The notes beneath the pieces were generated by a model. That model searched no databases, had not been told where the DNA came from, and saw only the letters and a list, made by a program, of their open reading frames with translations. DNA of 64,000 nucleotides from Symmachiella macrocystis (GTDB lineage: Bacteria > Planctomycetota > Planctomycetia > Planctomycetales > Planctomycetaceae): positions 620,001 through 684,000 of the forward strand of contig NZ_SJPP01000003.1 in NCBI RefSeq assembly GCF_007860075.1. The letters are read 5' to 3'. Made by a program: the position numbers and the translations under genes. This document shows positions 1 to 10,517 of this stretch, piece by piece (the first letter of the stretch is position 1; each line of letters begins with the position of its first letter).

Positions 1-770
1 TTTTTGAAACGTTTCGCAGCCGCGACATCGAAATGCAGTTGCTTGATTTCGATGCGAGCGAATCGGGCGATGACGGACTCCGCGCGGCGCAGACAATTTT
101 CGACAATTGGAACGCCTCGAAAGATGCGCAGCACCTACTGTGGATACAATGCGCAGGTACGCAACTTGCGGCATCCACCGCGTGGGACGTGGGCGTCGAG
201 CGGTGCGCCGCACAAGTGGTCGCCTGTGATGCTGTATTGCAAGCAATCCTCGCCCAGGTCGCTGGATTGGGTGGCGAGCCGCCGTTACTGATCGTAACGG
301 CTGCCGCAGGGGAAATTCTTTTCACGCGCGATTCCGCAACCGATGCCGACCATGAGTCTCCGTTGCACGAAGAACGCGTCCACGTTCCGCTGATTGTCCA
401 CTTACCAGGCTCAGACCAACAGGGCAGCCGACGGCAGACGTTGACGCAAGCGGTCGATATCGCTCCCACCCTGGCCGATTGGTTCGACATTGAATTCGAC
501 GAGTCGGAACGTACAGGAAAAATCCTGCTGCCGTTGATCGATGGCCGTACCACGGCGCTGCGCGAGCGGGTCTATATGGGAGATGCGGCGACGCAGGCGG
601 TCCGCGACGTCGATTTTTGTTTGATTCGCTCCGAGACGGCACCGCTGCAGTTGTTTCTTAAGCCGGAAGACCGCTACGAGCAGGCGGATGCTGCGCGGGA
701 ATATCCCGATGTTGTCGACGCGATGGAGTCGGCATTGGATGAATTCCTAACCGGTTTCGGGTCCGCGTAA
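1..770 (+). CDS. Sulfatase family protein, C-terminal part (5' end outside window)
   Basis: The frame is open from base 3, so the gene begins upstream and only about 255 C-terminal residues are seen. The stretch HEERVHVPLIVHLPG followed by a VDIAPTLADW motif is the typical C-terminal part of the alkaline-phosphatase-like sulfatase fold, where the substrate-facing loops end and the 'theme/time' block VDIAPT begins. The catalytic Cys/Ser (formylglycine) site would lie upstream and cannot be checked. A phosphodiesterase of the same superfamily is possible. Such sulfatases are numerous in Planctomycetota and usually act on sulfated polysaccharides, but the substrate cannot be inferred here. Confidence 0.75.
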   Translation, partial: FETFRSRDIEMQLLDFDASESGDDGLRAAQTIFDNWNASKDAQHLLWIQCAGTQLAASTAWDVGVERCAAQVVACDAVLQAILAQVAGLGGEPPLLIVTAAAGEILFTRDSATDADHESPLHEERVHVPLIVHLPGSDQQGSRRQTLTQAVDIAPTLADWFDIEFDESERTGKILLPLIDGRTTALRERVYMGDAATQAVRDVDFCLIRSETAPLQLFLKPEDRYEQADAAREYPDVVDAMESALDEFLTGFGSA

Positions 771-1122
771 GAGCGTTCCGTGAAAATTCTGGGGGACGGA
801 AAACAAAATCCGACTTGCGTAAACCCATGCGCTATAATAGTTTTTGTTCTACCAGTCAGGGATGTACGGTCGAACGGACTCGAGGCTTGGGGAGAAGTGA
901 AGATCTGATGAACCCACCAACGCTTGGCAATCCGCGCTGCCGACAGACCTGCGAACATCGTAATCCCGGTCGACTTTGTCAAGATTTCCGGTCGCTCCCA
1001 CCTTACCGGCTGCGTAAGATGGTAAGAGGCGTGACGCAGTTTGTCATTCCGACGCTCGGGTTGTCCGTCCGACAATTTCGACAAACCTCAACACTTACCG
1101 ACTTCGAAAGAACGGCGCAATA
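771..1122. other. Intergenic region upstream of the moxR run
   Basis: This stretch has no convincing gene. It holds the likely promoter of the long downstream operon, including a perfect TATAAT hexamer at 833-838. The small open frames across it have no recognisable protein character. Confidence 0.5.
809..838 (+). promoter_or_regulatory. Possible sigma-70-type promoter for the moxR operon
   Basis: TATAAT at 833-838 matches the consensus -10 box exactly. No good TTGACA-like -35 box lies at 17 bp: TTGCGT at 815-820 is too close (12 bp), and the sequence at 809-814 (TCCGAC) is weak. It lies 285 bp before the moxR start, so a long leader would be transcribed. The support is the -10 match and the position at the head of a co-directional run. 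Confidence 0.35.
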
Positions 1123-2178
1123 ATGGCAGAACCCACCTCGGGCGGCGATGGATCCGCCGCGGTCGCCCAGATTCAGGCGGCCTACCAGCGAATACGCGAA
1201 CAGATGTCGCAAGTCATCGTGGGGCAGGAGCATGTGATTGACCAACTGCTCATCGCCCTGTTCAGTCGCGGACACTGCATTTTGGAAGGTGTCCCCGGTC
1301 TGGCCAAGACATTGATGATCAGCACGCTGTCGCGTTGTTTGTCCATGAGTTTCAGCCGCATCCAATTCACCCCCGACTTGATGCCAGCCGACATCACCGG
1401 CACCGAAGTTTTGGAAGAAAACCGCTCGACCGGTAAACGGGAGTTCCGGTTTTTGGAAGGTCCGCTGTTTTACAACGTGGTCCTGGCTGACGAAATCAAC
1501 CGGACGCCTCCCAAAACACAAGCGGCGTTGTTGGAAGCAATGCAGGAACGGCAAGTGACCGTTGGTCGCGTGCGGCATCAATTGAGCGATCCGTTTTTTG
1601 TGTTGGCAACGCAAAACCCGATTGAACAGGAAGGGACCTACGCGCTTCCCGAAGCGCAACAGGACCGGTTCATGTTTAAGGTGAATGTCGATTATCCGAA
1701 CTTTCGCGATGAGTTTTCGATTGCCAAGCAAACGACCGCTCTGCAGACCGATAGCATTCAACCGGTGCTCAGCAGCGAAGAGATTATCGCACTACAAAAG
1801 GTTGTGCGTGAAGTCCCGGCCTCGGATCACGTGATCGAATATGCGTTGGCACTCGTCCGGCAAACGCGCGTTGGCGAAGAAGGTGTTCCGGATTTTGTGA
1901 CCGACTGGCTCAGTTGGGGCGCGGGACCGCGGGCTGTGCAGTATCTGTTGTTGGGAGGCAAGGCTCGTGCGCTGCTTAATGACCGCAGCTACGTTGCCAC
2001 CGAAGACATTGCCGCTTTGGCAAAGCCGGTCTTGCGGCATCGGATCGTGACAAACTTTTCGGCCGAGAGTGACGGAATCACCCCCGACCGTGTCATCGAT
2101 CGGCTCCTTGAAGAAACTCCGTCTAAGGAAGGTGCACTGACGAGTGACCCAAGATTCCAGAAGATTTTTGCAGCCTGA
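1123..2178 (+). CDS. MoxR-family AAA+ ATPase
   Basis: The protein has 351 residues, the normal MoxR length. It shows the P-loop GVPGLAKT (about residue 66), Walker [10 protein letters not shown] (about 120), the [20 protein letters not shown] block of the AAA_3 domain (about 165-185) and a C-terminal lid domain. MoxR ATPases act as chaperones for maturation of vWA-domain proteins, and here the gene heads a run with DUF58 and two vWA genes, the classical partners. The 3' end overlaps the DUF58 gene by 35 bp, which suggests translational coupling. It is probably cytoplasmic and membrane-associated through its partners. The generic symbol moxR is not assigned because the paralogue cannot be fixed from sequence alone. 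Confidence 0.95.
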   Translation: MAEPTSGGDGSAAVAQIQAAYQRIREQMSQVIVGQEHVIDQLLIALFSRGHCILEGVPGLAKTLMISTLSRCLSMSFSRIQFTPDLMPADITGTEVLEENRSTGKREFRFLEGPLFYNVVLADEINRTPPKTQAALLEAMQERQVTVGRVRHQLSDPFFVLATQNPIEQEGTYALPEAQQDRFMFKVNVDYPNFRDEFSIAKQTTALQTDSIQPVLSSEEIIALQKVVREVPASDHVIEYALALVRQTRVGEEGVPDFVTDWLSWGAGPRAVQYLLLGGKARALLNDRSYVATEDIAALAKPVLRHRIVTNFSAESDGITPDRVIDRLLEETPSKEGALTSDPRFQKIFAA

Positions 2179-3055
2179 GGCGATTTCGCGCATCGCCCGC
2201 CTCGATTTGCAAGCCCGCCACATCGTGGAAGGGTTTCTTTCGGGTTTGCACCGTAGCCCCTATTTCGGCCAATCGATCGAATTCGTGCAACATCGCGAAT
2301 ACGTCTCCGGAGACGATCCGCGCAACATCGACTGGAAAGTCTGGTCCAAAACCGACAAGTACTACATCAAGCAGTTCGAAGAAGACACGAATCTGCGGTG
2401 CACGCTGTTGGTCGATGCCAGCGAATCGATGCAATTCGGCAACGGGCCTTTGAATAAATACGAATACGCTTGCGCCGTCGCTGCCAGTTTGGCGTATTTG
2501 TTATTGAAGCAACAGGACTCGGTCGGCTTGGTGGCGTTTGACGGACAGATCCGCGCGCAGACTCCGATGCGGAGCTCCAATAAACACCTGCATGCGATCA
2601 TCGCCGGCTTGGACGCCGGGGAACCTTCCCGCAAAACTGAGATGTACGACGTACTACGTCGTGTGGCGGACGAACGGTATCGCAAAGGGATGATCATTCT
2701 GATTTCCGATTTATTCGCCGACCGGGACAGTTTGTTTCGCGGCCTAAAGCTGCTCAGGCATCGCGGACATGACGTTATGGTGATTCATATTCTGGATGAT
2801 GAGGAACTCGATTTTAACTTCACCGGCACGACACGTTTTGAAGGACTCGAAGAGACGGGTGACCTGGTCTGCGACCCCCGCTCGCTCCGCGAAGGTTACT
2901 TGCAAGCAATGGGAGATTTTCTTGATGACATTCGCCGCAGATGCGCTAAAAACGTGATTGACTACCAAACAATCCGCACCAGCGAGCACCTGGATGCGGC
3001 GCTGGCGCATTATTTAAATCATCGGTTGGGGATGGGGCAGTCGGTGCGGAATTAG
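2144..3055 (+). CDS. DUF58 domain protein (vWA-like)
   Basis: The protein has 303 residues and starts at GTG 2144 inside the end of the moxR gene, with AAGGAAGG about 12 bp before. The DUF58 signature is clear: [20 protein letters not shown] (about residues 49-68), then a MIDAS-like DASESM motif (about 91-96) in a von Willebrand A fold. No membrane segment is evident. Proteins of this family are encoded next to MoxR and are presumed client or adaptor proteins of the ATPase. The metal-binding serines are intact, so it may bind a divalent ion. Confidence 0.93.
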   Translation: MTQDSRRFLQPEAISRIARLDLQARHIVEGFLSGLHRSPYFGQSIEFVQHREYVSGDDPRNIDWKVWSKTDKYYIKQFEEDTNLRCTLLVDASESMQFGNGPLNKYEYACAVAASLAYLLLKQQDSVGLVAFDGQIRAQTPMRSSNKHLHAIIAGLDAGEPSRKTEMYDVLRRVADERYRKGMIILISDLFADRDSLFRGLKLLRHRGHDVMVIHILDDEELDFNFTGTTRFEGLEETGDLVCDPRSLREGYLQAMGDFLDDIRRRCAKNVIDYQTIRTSEHLDAALAHYLNHRLGMGQSVRN

Positions 3056-3159
3056 GTAAAAGTGGCGAGTGGCCGGATAGAGTAGAACAGTAGGCAGAAA
3101 AAACGATACTTGGGTTGGTGTGTTCATTTGGTTCATTTGGTTTTTGAAGTGATTTGACG

Positions 3160-5481
3160 ATGGAAGCTTGGCTTTCACAACATTTTATAAATTCTTCGCT
3201 GATCGCGGGCGGCGCCCTGTTGGTTGGTGTGCCGATCATCATCCATCTCATCAATCGCATGCGGTTTCGCCGCGTGAAGTTTGCGGCGATGGAGTTTCTG
3301 CTCAATAGTCAGAAGAAAAACCGGCGACGGGTGTTGCTGGAACAACTGTTACTGCTGCTGTTGCGAATCTGTGCGGTCGCGGCTGTGGTGGCATTGATTG
3401 CTCGGCCGATTCTCCCCAAAGACCTCCCCTTGTTCGGTGAACAGGAAACCCAACACGTGGTCCTTATCGACGACAGCGGTTCGATGCGTGACATGCTAGG
3501 GGAGACCACCGCGTTTGATGCTGCGAAAAAGATTGCCATAGAGATCGCCTCCGAGGGTGAGCGGCGTCCGGAAATCCACAAGCTCACACTGATTCTAGCT
3601 TCACAGCCGTCGCAACCGGTGTTCACGTTGCAAAACCTGGATTCCGAATTCCTGGCGGAGATGCAGTCCCGCTTAGAGACCATCCAATGTTCGCACCGAC
3701 GATTTAATCTGGTCGACGCGGTCAAGGCAGCCCAAGAGATCCTGGTTGAACAAAAAGGCTCGGTGCTGAACTTCCATTTCATTTCTGATTTCCGCGATCC
3801 CGAATGGACCGAGGATGCCGCCTTGGCGACCGCCGTGCATGACATGGCTGCGGCGGGTATCTCGACCAATCTGGCCCGCACCGTGCCGGAACGACATGCG
3901 AATTTGGCCGTGACCGAATTGAGTGGACAATTACAGATTGCCGCCGCCGAAATTCCGCTCAGATTGCGTGTGAAAGTGGAAAGCTTTTCTGACCGCGTGG
4001 TGGAAAACGTGCGCGTGGCTTTGACCGTCGATGGGACCAAGCTGCCGCGGAATCTTGTGATTCCCAAGTTAGAGGCGGGTAAGACAGCGACGCAGGATTT
4101 TGACGTCACCTTTCTCACCGCCGGTCCACACGATGTCCGTGCACGTGTCATTGGAGCGGAGGACTCGTTAGAGGAGGACAACACGCGGTTCCTAGCGGTC
4201 GATGTTGCCGCCCAACACCGCGTGCTGGTGATCGACGGACATGTCAATCGTTCGTCGGCTGAGTATCTCGAGGATGCGTTAGAACCGGCTCCCGGGATTA
4301 CCGGATTCGATGTGCTGTCCGAAGACGTGGAATATTTACGGCGGAATCCCCTCAATGGATTTCGCAATATCGTGTTGCTCAACGTGGGACAACTGCCGGC
4401 CGACTCGGTGCGTTTTTTGGAGGAGTACGTTGCTGCCGGTGGCGGACTGGCGTGGTTCATGGGGGATCAAGTGCGTCCCGCGTTTTATGACGATGTGCTT
4501 TACAACCAAGGCGAAGGACTCTTTCCGGTGCCGATTACTTTCATTAAGGACTTGCCTGAGGATCTGGGCGAATCGACGGACGACTTTCGGTTTGAGAAAC
4601 ACCCGCTATTCGCCAATTTCGAGGGGCAAGACAATCCCTTTTTGGCTGATGTCCGCGTCAATAAATATTTCGCCATCGATGAAGAGTTCGAGCCGGGACC
4701 GAACACCCGCATCATCGGCCGCTTCCGCGACGGAGCCCCGGCGTTTCTCGAACATCGTTTCGGCCGCGGTCGGATCATCACGTTTCTGTCGTCCGGCGGC
4801 CCGGACTGGACCAACTGGCCTAGAAATCCCAGCTATGTGATTTTTCAATTGGAACTACAAAAGTATCTTGCCGAATCGGCTGAGGCTGAAGCGAACTATA
4901 TCACCGGCGAACCAATCACAATCCCCATCGACCCCACATTACACACGGGGGAAGCGGAGATCCGTCTCCCTTCGGCCGGTGGAGCGGATGTGATTCGACT
5001 GCGGGGCGGTGAGGCGCGGGCAGCGGATGACCAAACGGAGGACACAACCGCCCAGAACGGTTCCATCACCTATAGCGAAACCGATCTGCCTGGGATTTAT
5101 GAAATTACGCGAACGCATCGGGACCAAACCACTGATGTGCGACGAAAGACGTATAACTTCCCCACCGGCGAAGAAAGCCCATTGGCGCTCGCGGCGACCG
5201 ACGTGATGAAATCGCGGATCGGCAACGACGTCGAAGTTCACGTCCACGAAGTCGGCGCATCGGGTTGGATTGATGGTGAGGAGGCGGGGCAGGAAATGCG
5301 CAACTGGTTATTGCGAATTTTGCTGTTTGTTTTGTTGGCCGAACAACTGTTGGCCAAACGGCTCAGCTTTCACTCGACACAATCCGGTGTCGCACCCCTG
5401 CGAGGGAATCGCCCAACACCCACAAGCCGACCACAACGAACTGCCGCGGAACCCGCGCCAACGACGGGAGCCTCCGCATGA
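3160..5481 (+). CDS. BatA/vWA-domain membrane protein
   Basis: ATG 3160 gives the usual BatA N-terminus, a short lead followed by PIIIHLINRMRFRRVKFAAM; an in-frame TTG lies two codons upstream. A second membrane segment runs at about residues 58-80. A vWA domain follows with MIDAS DDSGSM (about 107), then a long periplasmic region with CARDB-like and glutamine-amidotransferase-like parts. A last membrane helix lies near residue 715, before a basic, Pro/Thr-rich tail. The stop overlaps the next start (ATGA), so the two genes are coupled. It is probably an inner-membrane client of the MoxR/DUF58 pair. The length (773 aa) is typical of planctomycete versions, which are longer than BatA of other phyla. 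Confidence 0.88.
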   Translation: MEAWLSQHFINSSLIAGGALLVGVPIIIHLINRMRFRRVKFAAMEFLLNSQKKNRRRVLLEQLLLLLLRICAVAAVVALIARPILPKDLPLFGEQETQHVVLIDDSGSMRDMLGETTAFDAAKKIAIEIASEGERRPEIHKLTLILASQPSQPVFTLQNLDSEFLAEMQSRLETIQCSHRRFNLVDAVKAAQEILVEQKGSVLNFHFISDFRDPEWTEDAALATAVHDMAAAGISTNLARTVPERHANLAVTELSGQLQIAAAEIPLRLRVKVESFSDRVVENVRVALTVDGTKLPRNLVIPKLEAGKTATQDFDVTFLTAGPHDVRARVIGAEDSLEEDNTRFLAVDVAAQHRVLVIDGHVNRSSAEYLEDALEPAPGITGFDVLSEDVEYLRRNPLNGFRNIVLLNVGQLPADSVRFLEEYVAAGGGLAWFMGDQVRPAFYDDVLYNQGEGLFPVPITFIKDLPEDLGESTDDFRFEKHPLFANFEGQDNPFLADVRVNKYFAIDEEFEPGPNTRIIGRFRDGAPAFLEHRFGRGRIITFLSSGGPDWTNWPRNPSYVIFQLELQKYLAESAEAEANYITGEPITIPIDPTLHTGEAEIRLPSAGGADVIRLRGGEARAADDQTEDTTAQNGSITYSETDLPGIYEITRTHRDQTTDVRRKTYNFPTGEESPLALAATDVMKSRIGNDVEVHVHEVGASGWIDGEEAGQEMRNWLLRILLFVLLAEQLLAKRLSFHSTQSGVAPLRGNRPTPTSRPQRTAAEPAPTTGASA

Positions 5482-7928
5482 ACGAATCCTTGCTCAACTG
5501 GTTCAACCAGGCGACCAACTATTGGAACCGTTTGGAATTCGGCCGCGAAAACAAATTTGCCTGGGTCGCCGCATTCGTCGCCGCCTTGTTGATCGCTGTG
5601 TGGATCTACCGTCGCGACGCGCTGGAAGTGGGGCGGATTACGAAAATCTGGTTGATGGCGTTACGACTCTCGGTGCTCGCCATTTTGCTCGTGATCGCGC
5701 TGCAACCGGAAATCCCAGACAACAAGATGTTGGTCAATCCTTCGCACGTGGCGGTGGTGATTGACACATCACTGTCGATGAGCATCCCCGACAAGGTCGT
5801 CCCCGACCCAGTGACGGCGCCGACAACCACAGTCCGACGCCCGCGTGAAGAACTCGTCAACGAATTATTCGCCAATTCCGATCTCATCGAAGACCTACGT
5901 GCCAAACACGATCTGACGATTTACACCTTTGATTCCAAATTGACCGAGCAACAACGGCTAGCACGGATTCCGGTAACACAACCCGACACAACAGTCACGG
6001 ATCCCACGATTGGCGAGGGCGAAGTCGCGGAGCCTGTTTCGATTGACTGGCCGGCGATTTTGAAGCCGCGCGGGTTGGAAACGCGGATGGGTGAAGCGTT
6101 GCTCGAGGCGGTCCGTCGTGAAGCGGGGCCGACGCTTTCGGGATTGGTCATCGTGACCGATGGCGTTTCCAACACGGGTGTCGAACCGCCTAATGCGATC
6201 AAATCGGCCGCTGCTGCGGAAGTCAAACTGTTTTCTATCGGCGTCGGCAGCACGGAAAAACCGGTGAATCTGCAAGTGGCCGACGTACAAAGCCCCACCA
6301 CCGTGCATGTGCGGGATGGCTTTTCTATTACGGCGCACATTCGTGGCGAAGGGTTGGATGGCAAGGATGTCCGCGTGGAGTTGCTGAGCAAACCCGAAGG
6401 TGCCGAAGGGGATCCGGTGTTGGTCGAGGAGTACGTGCAACCGCTTCCCGAGAATGGCCAACCGATCACGTTCACCTTCAATTACACTCCCAGCGATTCA
6501 GGTCGCCGCGAGTTTTTCATTCGTGCCCGTCCGGTCGAGCCGGTTGAGGAAATTATTGCCGAAGACAATGAATCGAAGGTGACGGTCGAAATCAACGAGC
6601 GCAAAGTGAAAGTCTTGCTCGCAGCCGGTGGCCCCATGCGGGACTATCGCTTCGTCCGCAACTTGTTGTTCCGCGATTCTTCGATTGATTTGCACGTCTG
6701 GCTGCAAACCGGTGAAGTCGGTATCAGCCAGGAATCGGACGAGTTGCTGTTTCAATTCCCCGAAACGCGTGAAGCTCTGTTTGCCTATGATGTGATCATC
6801 GCCTTTGACCCCGATTGGAGCAAGATTCCCCCACCGCAGATCGACAACCTGATGGATTGGGTGTTCGAACATGCGGGAGGACTCATGATTGTCGCTGGTG
6901 AGGTATATACGCCGGCCGTCGCCTCTCTAGAATCAGACGATCCACTCGCTAAGCTCAAGGATTTGTATCCGGTCGAATTGGAACCACGAGTGTTCAATTC
7001 TCCATTAGCTGGCGAAGAGTTCACCCAGGCTTGGCCCCTGAGCTTTACGCCCGAGGGACTGTCGGCCGGTTTCTTGCAATTGGACGACAATCCCGCCTCG
7101 TCGGCGAATCTGTGGAACGAATTTCCCGGTGTGTTTCGCACCTACATGACCCGCGGCCCGAAGGCCGGGGCAACCGTGTTCGCCTATTTTTCCGATCCCC
7201 GCTACGGCGAAGGAAACGATCGCCCGATTTTGCTGGCTTCCCAGTTTTATGGGGCGGGCCGCGTGCTGTATTTGGGCAGTCCTGAAATGTGGCGGCTGCG
7301 GGCGTCGGATGAAGATTTTTATGAACGCTTCTGGGTCCAAGCGGTCCGCGAAGTCGGCCAAGGTCGTCTGTTGCGGGGGACGACGCGCGGCGTATTGCTC
7401 CTGGAACGAGACCGTTATCCCCTGGGGAGCACGGTGCAGGTCAGTGCCCGTGTGTTGGACGCTCAACTCAACAAACTGACCGCAGACAGTGTGGCGCTGG
7501 AAGTCTTCGATCCCGATGGCAAACCGCTCACACCGGTCGTGCGGCTCAACGGCGAGCCATCGCTTCCCGGCTATTTCAAAGGGGGCTTTCCCGTGACGCG
7601 TGCTGGAACGTATCGCATGGAATTGCAAGTTCCCGAATCTAAGGAACAGATCGTCAAACGGATCGAAGTCAAATTCCCCAACCTCGAACGGCAGCGACCG
7701 CAACAAGACGTACAACTTCTGCGTTCGATGGCCCGCGATACGGGAGGAGAATACCTGCCCATCGCTGAGGCAGCCGAGCAGTTACCGCAATTGCTCAAAG
7801 ATCAAAGCATCACCACCGTGCAAACCGGCTTCCCCGACCCACAATGGGACGAAGCTTGGGTGATGTATTTGCTCGTCGGTTTACTCGGCTTGGAATGGCT
7901 CACGCGAAAATTATTCAAACTGGCATAG
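5478..7928 (+). CDS. Large vWA-domain membrane protein
   Basis: The protein has 816 residues. Two N-terminal membrane helices (about residues 26-45 and 57-78) are followed by a vWA domain with MIDAS DTSLSM (about 96). After a periplasmic Ig/CARDB-like section comes a glutamine-amidotransferase-like region (about 390-600). A membrane helix ends the protein (about 793-810). The start lies in the ATGA overlap with the preceding vWA gene. The domain order matches the second large vWA protein commonly found behind MoxR-DUF58-BatA in Planctomycetota. It is likely to form a membrane complex with the preceding gene product; the activity is unknown. Confidence 0.85.
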   Translation: MNESLLNWFNQATNYWNRLEFGRENKFAWVAAFVAALLIAVWIYRRDALEVGRITKIWLMALRLSVLAILLVIALQPEIPDNKMLVNPSHVAVVIDTSLSMSIPDKVVPDPVTAPTTTVRRPREELVNELFANSDLIEDLRAKHDLTIYTFDSKLTEQQRLARIPVTQPDTTVTDPTIGEGEVAEPVSIDWPAILKPRGLETRMGEALLEAVRREAGPTLSGLVIVTDGVSNTGVEPPNAIKSAAAAEVKLFSIGVGSTEKPVNLQVADVQSPTTVHVRDGFSITAHIRGEGLDGKDVRVELLSKPEGAEGDPVLVEEYVQPLPENGQPITFTFNYTPSDSGRREFFIRARPVEPVEEIIAEDNESKVTVEINERKVKVLLAAGGPMRDYRFVRNLLFRDSSIDLHVWLQTGEVGISQESDELLFQFPETREALFAYDVIIAFDPDWSKIPPPQIDNLMDWVFEHAGGLMIVAGEVYTPAVASLESDDPLAKLKDLYPVELEPRVFNSPLAGEEFTQAWPLSFTPEGLSAGFLQLDDNPASSANLWNEFPGVFRTYMTRGPKAGATVFAYFSDPRYGEGNDRPILLASQFYGAGRVLYLGSPEMWRLRASDEDFYERFWVQAVREVGQGRLLRGTTRGVLLLERDRYPLGSTVQVSARVLDAQLNKLTADSVALEVFDPDGKPLTPVVRLNGEPSLPGYFKGGFPVTRAGTYRMELQVPESKEQIVKRIEVKFPNLERQRPQQDVQLLRSMARDTGGEYLPIAEAAEQLPQLLKDQSITTVQTGFPDPQWDEAWVMYLLVGLLGLEWLTRKLFKLA

Positions 7929-7975
7929 TTACAACTTATTGCATCCTAAGAATTCATTGAATACTGCGTTGACTG

Positions 7976-10396
7976 ATGGCTGACAAAACATCTCACGAAC
8001 CACTAAGACCGGAAATCCCGGCCGTGCTGACGCGGCTACAGGGACGAATCCGCCGCTACGTCTTTTGGGAAGGCATGGCGACGGTGTTGGTGGTGCTGAG
8101 CCTGTTTTTCTGGGTCAGTTTAGCATTGGATTATGGGTTCTCCGTAATTTTCAAAATGGAATTCGCACGCGATTTTCGGGTTGTCATCGCCCTGATCGCC
8201 ATTGGATTGGCGGCGGCAGCGCTGGTGACCCGCGTGTTGGCCCGCATGTTCCGCGACTTTCACTACGAGGCCTTGGCGCTGGTCCTGGAACGTCGTTTTC
8301 CACAACTGAATGACCGACTGATCACCAGTGTGCAATTGGCTAAACCCACGGCAGACCGTTCCCCGCTGACGGATGACATGCTGCACCGTGCGGTCGATGA
8401 AGTCGGCGACATGGCCGACGGGTTGCCGCTTCGGGATGTGTTTGATTTTGGTCCGCTAAAAAAAGTGATGGCCGCGGTCGTGCTGCTGGCGGCTTCGATC
8501 ATAGGATTTGCGATTCTTTTTCCCGGCGCGTTTACAACGTGGTACCACCGCAACGTGGTATTCGCTGATGAATTTTGGCCCCGCGCTTCGGAGTTGGAGT
8601 TGGTCGTCTTGGCCACCCCCGGCGAACGGGTGCGTCCGTTCCGCGACGGCGTTTACAAACATCCCCGCGGTGCGGACTTAACGCTGCTGGCTAGCGTGCC
8701 GACGGGCAAAACCACCCCCGAGCGCGTCCGGATGAACTACCGTTTCAAAAACCGAGGCGGCGGGGGAGACGGCTACTTTTCCCAGTTGGGCGAATCCCAA
8801 TTTCGCATGACCGTCAAAGGGCTACAGCACTCTTCGGAGCTAACGATCACCGGCGGTGACTACTACAATCGCCGCCCTTATGTGGTCGAAGTCGTTGATG
8901 CGCCTGTCGTGGATCGCATTGTGTTGGACAGCCTTTACCCTCCCTATACGCGATTGAATGAGGTGAACACCGATGGTACGGACTTTGTTCGCACGCCGAT
9001 AGCCGTTCAAGCAACGCGGCATGCATTGCCGGTGGGGACCGATGTGATTTTCCGGACAGATAGCAACAAGCCGTTGACCGCAGCCCGCATCCAAACCGCA
9101 TCATTCACGCTCGACCTCAATCCCGAACAAGCCACGCTGATGATTCCATCCACCACGGAACAAGCCGATCAAGTGGTCCCGATCGCGGCGGACCTTGCGA
9201 GCACATTTATTGACCCAGAGGGCCAACGCATCGCCATTCCGTTGATTATTACCGGAGAAGCAGCGCCGCAGTTATTGACGGCGGAGGGAGAAGTCCGCTG
9301 GCCATTGCCGCTTCCGGTTGAATCTTCGCTGCTGATCGAACTGACCGACCAAGATGAAGTTGTTAGCCAACAACCAACGCGTTTGAATCTGAGCGGCATT
9401 GTCGACGAGCCGCCGGTGGTGGAGACGCGTCCCAAGGGAATCCGCAACTCGATCACCCGCCAAGCCGTGATTCCCATCGAAGGCAAGATCACCGACGACT
9501 ATGGAATCGCCGAAACGCGGTTTGAGTACACGGTGAACCAAGAGGCGGAATTCCGCCAACACCCCTTTAACTCCTCAGCCAATTTAGATCGCGAGTTCGA
9601 TGTCGACGAATCGTTTGACGTGCTGGATCTGGATTTGGCATTGGGTCAAAAACTGACGTTGTCCGTAGTGGCGACCGATGGGGACAATTTGAATGGCCCA
9701 CACGAAAAACGAAGTGAAGCGACGGTCTTTGAAATCGTCAGCCCCGAGGAATTGCTGTCTCTGATCAGTGCCCGGGAATTGAATCTGCGGAATCGTTTTG
9801 AACAGATTTTGCGAGAAGTTCAAGCGCGGCGAACCGACCTCAGCGCGCATCGGGCGAAACTGCTCGCCGCCGAACCGTTGCGGGGAACGACTCCGCCACC
9901 GGAACGAGTTGACGAAGTTCGCAAGCAACTCCGCGAACTGGACATTTCAGTCGAAACCGTCGCCCAGCGTTCTCTGTTGGATATTCGAAAAAACGCCAAT
10001 GAAACGGCTTCTATCGAAGAAGCCTTCGCTGACATCCACGCGGAATTGATCAATAACCGGGTCAAAGCCCAACGGATGCTGGACCGTATCGAAGAAGGCA
10101 TCTTAAAACCTCTTAACCTGCTGAACACAATCCACTATAATAACGTGGACGAGTCGTTGGGCCTGTTCAAGCTAGCATTGGACCGCCAACAAAGTCCTTA
10201 CGAACCGTTGGATAAGTGCATCGCCGAGTTGGACAGCACGATCGCTCAGATTGAAAAGATCTTGGCGGCAATGCTCAAATTGGCGACAATCAATGAAGCC
10301 CGGGAACTGCTGCGGGCTATACTTGAAAAACAGGAAGAATTGAAAAAGCAAACCGAACAAGAACGAAAACGTAAGTTGATTGAAAGTCTGAAATAA
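7976..10396 (+). CDS. Large membrane-anchored protein, DUF4175-like
   Basis: The protein has 806 residues. Two N-terminal membrane helices (about residues 30-52 and 62-82) and a third near 160-180 precede a long periplasmic part with an Ig-like section (about 480-580) and a C-terminal coiled coil rich in Glu, Arg and Leu (about 600-806). The layout resembles DUF4175-type proteins encoded after MoxR/vWA genes, but I recognise it by context more than by a sharp motif. It probably pairs through its coiled coil with the next protein, which is also coiled-coil. It starts 47 bp after the vWA gene, so it is likely in the same operon. Confidence 0.8.
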   Translation: MADKTSHEPLRPEIPAVLTRLQGRIRRYVFWEGMATVLVVLSLFFWVSLALDYGFSVIFKMEFARDFRVVIALIAIGLAAAALVTRVLARMFRDFHYEALALVLERRFPQLNDRLITSVQLAKPTADRSPLTDDMLHRAVDEVGDMADGLPLRDVFDFGPLKKVMAAVVLLAASIIGFAILFPGAFTTWYHRNVVFADEFWPRASELELVVLATPGERVRPFRDGVYKHPRGADLTLLASVPTGKTTPERVRMNYRFKNRGGGGDGYFSQLGESQFRMTVKGLQHSSELTITGGDYYNRRPYVVEVVDAPVVDRIVLDSLYPPYTRLNEVNTDGTDFVRTPIAVQATRHALPVGTDVIFRTDSNKPLTAARIQTASFTLDLNPEQATLMIPSTTEQADQVVPIAADLASTFIDPEGQRIAIPLIITGEAAPQLLTAEGEVRWPLPLPVESSLLIELTDQDEVVSQQPTRLNLSGIVDEPPVVETRPKGIRNSITRQAVIPIEGKITDDYGIAETRFEYTVNQEAEFRQHPFNSSANLDREFDVDESFDVLDLDLALGQKLTLSVVATDGDNLNGPHEKRSEATVFEIVSPEELLSLISARELNLRNRFEQILREVQARRTDLSAHRAKLLAAEPLRGTTPPPERVDEVRKQLRELDISVETVAQRSLLDIRKNANETASIEEAFADIHAELINNRVKAQRMLDRIEEGILKPLNLLNTIHYNNVDESLGLFKLALDRQQSPYEPLDKCIAELDSTIAQIEKILAAMLKLATINEARELLRAILEKQEELKKQTEQERKRKLIESLK

Positions 10397-10403
10397 AACT
10401 CTC

Positions 10404-10421
10404 TGTGTGCCGCGACGAACC
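10404..10421 (+). repeat. Gene-end palindromic repeat, copy 1 (weakest)
   Basis: TGTGTGCCGCGACGAACC begins 7 bp after the stop of the preceding gene. It aligns with the copies at 22071, 29582 and 60184 (common core CGYCGCNACGNRCC) in the same orientation relative to the gene, but its left arm is degraded. Confidence 0.4.
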
Positions 10422-10517
10422 TAATATTCCCGCCGCGGCCACTTTCACGTGATGGCGACACTTTACGCCCGATGGAAGTGTCGAACGCACCTGACGCATT
10501 AGAGCGGAGCAATTCCC

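Noticed and set aside
3309-4460. Minus-strand 383-codon open frame
   Set aside because: It is antisense to the BatA/vWA gene, rich in Ser, Arg and Thr, and without any recognisable motif.
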